A stretch of DNA of 64,000 nucleotides, from the NCBI GenBank assembly GCA_947387485.1, contig CANDNT010000001.1, forward strand, positions 930,001-994,000, in the 5' to 3' direction. The notes under the pieces were generated by a model that was not told the origin of the DNA, did no database searches, and saw only the letters and a list, made by a program, of their open reading frames with translations. Position 1 is the stretch's first letter. Each line of letters starts with the position of its first letter. The DNA is from Aquimarina rhabdastrellae (GTDB taxonomy: Bacteria; Bacteroidota; Bacteroidia; Flavobacteriales; Flavobacteriaceae). The position numbers and the translations under genes are program-made. Below, piece after piece: positions 60,041-64,000 of this stretch.

Positions 60041-61261
60041 ATGGCATTTGACCCAGCTAACGAAATTCAAGACTTACAATATTTTGGTGAATTTGGCGGT
60101 GTAAACCCTTCTATATCGGATTCATCAACCTATACTTTTTTATCTGCAAAAACAATGTTTGATACCTTTGAAGGTAATACAGATGGTTGTTACCTTTATT
60201 CTAGACATTCTACTCCTTCTAATCTATATCTGGGTGAAGCACTTGCTGCTATGGAAGGAACAGAAACTGCAAATGTTGCTGCTAGTGGTATGGGTGCTAT
60301 CACACCTGTTTTATTACAGTTGTGTAAAGCTGGAGATCATATCGTATCGAGCAGAACTATTTATGGTGGTACTTATGCTTTCTTAAAAAACTTTGCTCCA
60401 GGATTTAATATTACTACAAGTTTTGTAGATATTACTAAACTTGACATTGTTGAAGCTGCAATAACTGATCAAACTAGAGTATTGTATTGCGAAACGGTAA
60501 GTAATCCATTATTAGAGGTTGCCGATATCGAGGCACTTGCTGATCTTGCTAAAAAATACAATCTAAAACTTGTTGTAGATAATACATTTTCTCCCCTATC
60601 TATTTCTCCTGTAAAATTAGGTGCAGATGTAGTAGTACACAGCCTTACAAAATTTATTAACGGAAGTAGTGATACTGTAGGTGGTGTCGTTTGTGGTACT
60701 CAAGAATTTATTGATGCTTTACGCAATGTAAATGATGGTGCTAGTATGTTATTAGGCCCTGCTATGGATAGCCTTAGAGCTTCGTCTGTTCTAAAAAACT
60801 TACGCACACTTCATATTCGTATGAAACAACATAGCCATAATGCTATGTACCTTGCAAAAAAGTTTGAGGCAGATGGACTTAAAACAGTTTACCCTGGTTT
60901 ACCTTCTCATCCTAGTCATGAAGTATTTACAAAAATGATGAATACTGAATATGGTTATGGAGGTATGCTAACTATTGATGTAGGTTCTCTTGAAAAAGCT
61001 AACGAGTTAATGGAATTAATGCAAGAGCGTAATCTAGGATATTTAGCTGTAAGTTTAGGATTCTATAAAACGTTATTTAGTGCTCCAGGAACCTCTACTT
61101 CTTCAGAAATCCCTATAGAAGAACAACAAGAAATGGGACTTACTGATGGTTTAATTCGTTTCTCTATTGGTCTAGATAATGATATCGAACGTACTTATCA
61201 ATCTATGCGAAATTGTATGGTTTATTTAGGTATACTTGAAGCTATTGAAGAAACTGTTTAA
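60041..61261 (+). CDS. Methionine gamma-lyase / cystathionine gamma-synthase-type PLP enzyme
   Basis: A 406-residue trans-sulfuration (Cys/Met metabolism) PLP enzyme. The PLP lysine lies in SLTKFINGSSD (near residue 203), and other conserved blocks are YSRHSTPSNLYLGEALAAMEG, SGMGAITPVLLQLCKAGDHIVSS, YGGTYAFLKNFAP and the ESNPLL-type segment (here ETVSNPLLEV). Divergence from an Lrp-type regulator is typical of methionine gamma-lyase, which makes methanethiol, ammonia and 2-oxobutyrate from methionine, but a cystathionine gamma-synthase cannot be excluded from motifs alone. 2-oxobutyrate is also the product of the neighbouring ilvA. Confidence 0.87.
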   Translation: MAFDPANEIQDLQYFGEFGGVNPSISDSSTYTFLSAKTMFDTFEGNTDGCYLYSRHSTPSNLYLGEALAAMEGTETANVAASGMGAITPVLLQLCKAGDHIVSSRTIYGGTYAFLKNFAPGFNITTSFVDITKLDIVEAAITDQTRVLYCETVSNPLLEVADIEALADLAKKYNLKLVVDNTFSPLSISPVKLGADVVVHSLTKFINGSSDTVGGVVCGTQEFIDALRNVNDGASMLLGPAMDSLRASSVLKNLRTLHIRMKQHSHNAMYLAKKFEADGLKTVYPGLPSHPSHEVFTKMMNTEYGYGGMLTIDVGSLEKANELMELMQERNLGYLAVSLGFYKTLFSAPGTSTSSEIPIEEQQEMGLTDGLIRFSIGLDNDIERTYQSMRNCMVYLGILEAIEETV

Positions 61262-61281
61262 TTTTCATTCTATATAAATTT

Positions 61282-61320
61282 AAAAAGTCAACTTTAATTA
61301 TTTAAAAGTTGACTTTTTTG
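61282..61320. terminator. Bidirectional terminator between the PLP lyase gene and ilvA
   Basis: AAAAAGTCAACTTT (61282-61295) pairs with AAAGTTGACTTTTT; A and T runs suit both directions. ilvA ends at 61413. Confidence 0.85.
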
Positions 61321-61412
61321 GTTTCAGTTTAGTTGGTTTATTCTTTTAACACTTTACTCAATAAGTAGTAATTTTGTTAAAAATCTTACGTTTTTTACTA
61401 TTATTTTTATTT

Positions 61413-62690
61413 CTATACTAAAAATTGAAATAAATTAGGTTTATCATTTAAATAATCCCCATAGAAATTATAAGTTTTCATCCGATCCATTAAAGGCTCT
61501 AAGTCTTTTTGATTTTTTAATTCTATACCTACTACTGCTGGTCCATTTTCTCTACTGGATTTCTTAGAATATTCAAAATGAGTTATATCATCATTAGGCC
61601 CTAATACTTCGCCTACAAATTGTTTTAATGCTCCTGCTCTTTGAGGGAATCTAACAATAAAGTAATGCTTTAAATTAGCATATAATAACGCTCGTTCTTT
61701 AATCTCTGCTGTACGTGTAATGTCATTATTACTCCCACTTACAATACATACCACATTTTTCCCTTTGACCTCTTCTTTATATAATTCTAAAGCTGCCAAA
61801 GTCAACGCTCCTGCTGGTTCTACAACTATAGCATCTCTATTGTATAAATCCAAAATAGTCTGACATACTAATCCTTCTGGCACAGTAATCATATCTGTAA
61901 GATTGTCTTTACACACCGAAAAGTTATAATCGCCTACTTTTTGTACAGCAGCCCCATCAATAAACTTATCTATATTCTTTATTTCTGTAGTGCATTTATT
62001 AGCAATTGCAGTTTTCATTGACGGTGCTCCTTGTGGTTCAACCCCTATGATCTTTGTTTCTGGAGATAGTGTTTTTAACGCACCACATATTCCTGAAGCT
62101 AAACCTCCTCCTCCTACAGGAACAAATACATAATCTATAGTTTGTGAGGTTTGTTTTATTAATTCTAGACCAATGGTTCCTTGTCCTTCGATTATTTTAG
62201 GATCATCAAAAGGATGTACAAACGTTCTTCCTTCGGCTTCACATACATTTTTTGCAGCTTTTGAAGCATCATCAAACGTATCTCCTGTCAAAACAATCTC
62301 TACATATGCTCCTCCAAACATTTTTGTTTGCTCTATTTTCTGTTTTGGAGTCACAGTCGGCATATAAATTGTCCCCTTAATTTTCAACTCGTGACAAGCA
62401 AAGGCCACTCCTTGAGCATGATTACCTGCACTTGCACATACTACTCCTTTTTCTCGTTCGGGAATAGTTAACGAACTAATTTTATTATATGCTCCTCTAA
62501 TTTTATAAGAACGTACACGTTGCAAATCTTCTCTTTTTAACATAATGTCTGCCTCATATCTTCTTGAATATCGAATATTTTCTTGCAAAGGCGTTTCCAT
62601 TACTACTTCGCTAATTCTAGATGCTGCAGTTTCTATCTGTGTTAATTCAGGAAAATATGTATTTGCTTCTGTCATGCTATCTATTTTCAT
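61413..62690 (-). CDS. ilvA: Threonine ammonia-lyase (biosynthetic threonine deaminase)
   Basis: Converts threonine to 2-oxobutyrate, the entry step of isoleucine synthesis. The 425-residue protein has the PLP lysine segment KREDLQRVRSYKIRGAYNKI (near residue 60), CASAGNHAQGVAFAC, the phosphate loop GGGGLASG and, in the C-terminal 80 residues, a single ACT-like regulatory domain (YFIVRFPQRAGALKQFVGEVLG) that suggests feedback control by isoleucine. One ACT-like unit instead of two is typical for this phylum's short form. It lies 90 bases past ilvC on the same strand, probably in one branched-chain amino acid operon. Confidence 0.94.
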   Translation of the reverse strand: MKIDSMTEANTYFPELTQIETAASRISEVVMETPLQENIRYSRRYEADIMLKREDLQRVRSYKIRGAYNKISSLTIPEREKGVVCASAGNHAQGVAFACHELKIKGTIYMPTVTPKQKIEQTKMFGGAYVEIVLTGDTFDDASKAAKNVCEAEGRTFVHPFDDPKIIEGQGTIGLELIKQTSQTIDYVFVPVGGGGLASGICGALKTLSPETKIIGVEPQGAPSMKTAIANKCTTEIKNIDKFIDGAAVQKVGDYNFSVCKDNLTDMITVPEGLVCQTILDLYNRDAIVVEPAGALTLAALELYKEEVKGKNVVCIVSGSNNDITRTAEIKERALLYANLKHYFIVRFPQRAGALKQFVGEVLGPNDDITHFEYSKKSSRENGPAVVGIELKNQKDLEPLMDRMKTYNFYGDYLNDKPNLFQFLV

Positions 62691-62780
62691 TTGTCCTTTT
62701 TAAATTACATTCTAGTCTCCCTAAACTCATCGAAGCAATACCCCAAAACTCCGACAAGTTTAGTTTGACATCAGGAATTC

Positions 62781-64000
62781 TTATGCTAATACTGGTTTCA
62801 TTGCAGTCATCGACGTTCTCAATCTCGTTCCTACTGCTTCTATTGGGTGATTACGTAAGGCTGCATTTACTGCAATAAGTTTACTATTATCTACCGTGTT
62901 ATCTTTTTCTTGATCAAAAGCTTTTCCGATTACATCTGTAGCAACTGTCTTCATAAAATCGGTTAATAAAGGTTTACACGCATGATCAAATAAATAACAT
63001 CCATACTCTGCTGTATCAGAAATTACACGATTCATTTCGTATAATTTCTTACGTGCTATTGTATTAGCTATTAAAGGTGTCTCGTGTAAAGATTCATAAT
63101 AGGCTGATTCTGCTATGATACCAGATTCTGTCATTGATTCAAAAGCTAACTCTACTCCTGCTCTTACAAAAGCAACCATTAATACTCCTTTATCATAATA
63201 CTCCTGTTCTGTGATTTCTATAGCTGTTACTGGTGTTTGTTCAAAAGCAGTTTCTCCTGTAGCAGCTCTCCAAGACAATAAATCTTTATCATCATTTGTC
63301 CAATCTTTCATCATTGTTTCAGAAAATTTTCCTGTCATAATATCATCCATATGTTTCCTAAACAACGGACGCATGATTTCTTTTAATTCTTCAGATAATT
63401 CAAATGCCTTAATCTTTGATGGATTTGACAAACGGTCCATCATATGAGTAATTCCTCCATATTTTAATCCTTCAGTAATCGTTTCCCATCCGTACTGAAT
63501 TAATTTTGATGCATATTCTGGTGCAATTCCCTCGGCTACCATTTTATCAAAACATAAAATAGATCCTGTTTGCAACAACCCACATAAGATGGTTTGCTCC
63601 CCCATAAGATCAGATTTCACCTCTGCAACAAAAGAAGATTCAAGAACTCCAGCTCTATGTCCTCCTGTTCCTACTGCATAGGCTTTGGCTTGAGCCAAAC
63701 CGTGCTGTTGTGGATCATTTTCTGGATGAACGGCTATTAATGTAGGTACTCCAAAGCCTCTTTTATACTCTTCTCTCACCTCTGTCCCTGGACACTTTGG
63801 CGCGACCATAATCACCGTTAAATCTTCTCTAATTTGCATTCCTTCTTCTACAATATTAAAACCATGCGAATAGGATAGTGTCGCTCCTTTTTTCATTAAT
63901 GGCATCACAGTTTTTACAACATTAGTGTGTTGCTTATCTGGTGTAAGATTAATGACTACATCTGCATTAGGAATTAATTCTTCATAAGTTCCTACTGTAA
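62781..64000 (-). CDS. ilvC: Ketol-acid reductoisomerase (5' end cut by window edge)
   Basis: Reduces and isomerises acetolactate or acetohydroxybutyrate in valine, leucine and isoleucine synthesis, with NADPH. The frame is open to the right window edge, adding 30 codons upstream of the internal Met at 63908 (including [10 protein letters not shown]), so the real start is outside. The long C-terminal region with [46 protein letters not shown] and a second domain after it fits the class II (about 490-residue, enterobacterial-type) enzyme. ilvA follows 90 bases downstream. Confidence 0.94.
   Translation of the reverse strand, partial: TVGTYEELIPNADVVINLTPDKQHTNVVKTVMPLMKKGATLSYSHGFNIVEEGMQIREDLTVIMVAPKCPGTEVREEYKRGFGVPTLIAVHPENDPQQHGLAQAKAYAVGTGGHRAGVLESSFVAEVKSDLMGEQTILCGLLQTGSILCFDKMVAEGIAPEYASKLIQYGWETITEGLKYGGITHMMDRLSNPSKIKAFELSEELKEIMRPLFRKHMDDIMTGKFSETMMKDWTNDDKDLLSWRAATGETAFEQTPVTAIEITEQEYYDKGVLMVAFVRAGVELAFESMTESGIIAESAYYESLHETPLIANTIARKKLYEMNRVISDTAEYGCYLFDHACKPLLTDFMKTVATDVIGKAFDQEKDNTVDNSKLIAVNAALRNHPIEAVGTRLRTSMTAMKPVLA

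Noticed and set aside
63906-63908. Start of ilvC at the ATG at 63908
   Set aside because: The frame stays open upstream to base 64000 with clearly family-like residues ([10 protein letters not shown]), so this Met is internal and the gene is only cut by the window edge.

Overview
This 64 kb window is chromosomal DNA of a marine-type member of the Flavobacteriaceae (phylum Bacteroidota). The evidence is AT-rich sequence throughout, two proteins with C-terminal type IX secretion (T9SS) sorting domains, promoter-like TAnnTTTG boxes typical of the phylum, a FMN-binding glutamate synthase family protein, and family-typical gene orders (pabB-tilS-dsbD; holA, HsdR-N protein, glycosyltransferase). 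The genus cannot be fixed from sequence alone; Aquimarina or Kordia-like relatives are my guess.

Layout. 1-6 kb (minus): a Crp/Fnr regulator cut by the window edge, dsbD, tilS, pabB and a flavin reductase. 6-10.5 kb (plus): DEAD-box helicase, cold-shock protein, mutarotase-like protein, ABC exporter. 10.5-12 kb has no sizeable gene; it holds a candidate structured RNA ending in a strong terminator, decayed intergenic repeats and a 56-residue membrane protein gene. 12.4-30 kb is mostly housekeeping: fumC, holA, glycosyltransferase, OmpA-like lipoprotein, YrdC/Sua5 protein, globin, UvrD/PcrA helicase, M20 amidohydrolase, a membrane TPR/HTH regulator and a second Crp/Fnr regulator. 30.5-47 kb (minus) is a surface and secretion region: a 3023-residue LamG/T9SS protein with two small secreted partners, two tandem patatins, an M1 aminopeptidase and two more secreted proteins. 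47-52 kb: recG, a TonB C-terminal domain protein and a secreted T9SS nuclease.

52.8-59.4 kb is the most unusual part. Nine small Cys-rich peptides with conserved double-glycine-type leaders lie in two paralogous clusters on either side of pta-ackA. Cluster A has five peptides with six cysteines each, mostly with their own promoter-like box and terminator. Cluster B has four four-cysteine peptides in one apparent operon behind a perfect 16-bp palindrome. Leaders are nearly constant while cores vary, which is the pattern of exported bacteriocin-like peptides. No processing or export genes are in the window.

59.4-64 kb is amino-acid metabolism: an Lrp/AsnC regulator divergent from a methionine gamma-lyase-type PLP enzyme, then ilvA and ilvC (cut by the right edge). 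No rRNA, tRNA, CRISPR array, intact insertion sequence or prophage was seen.
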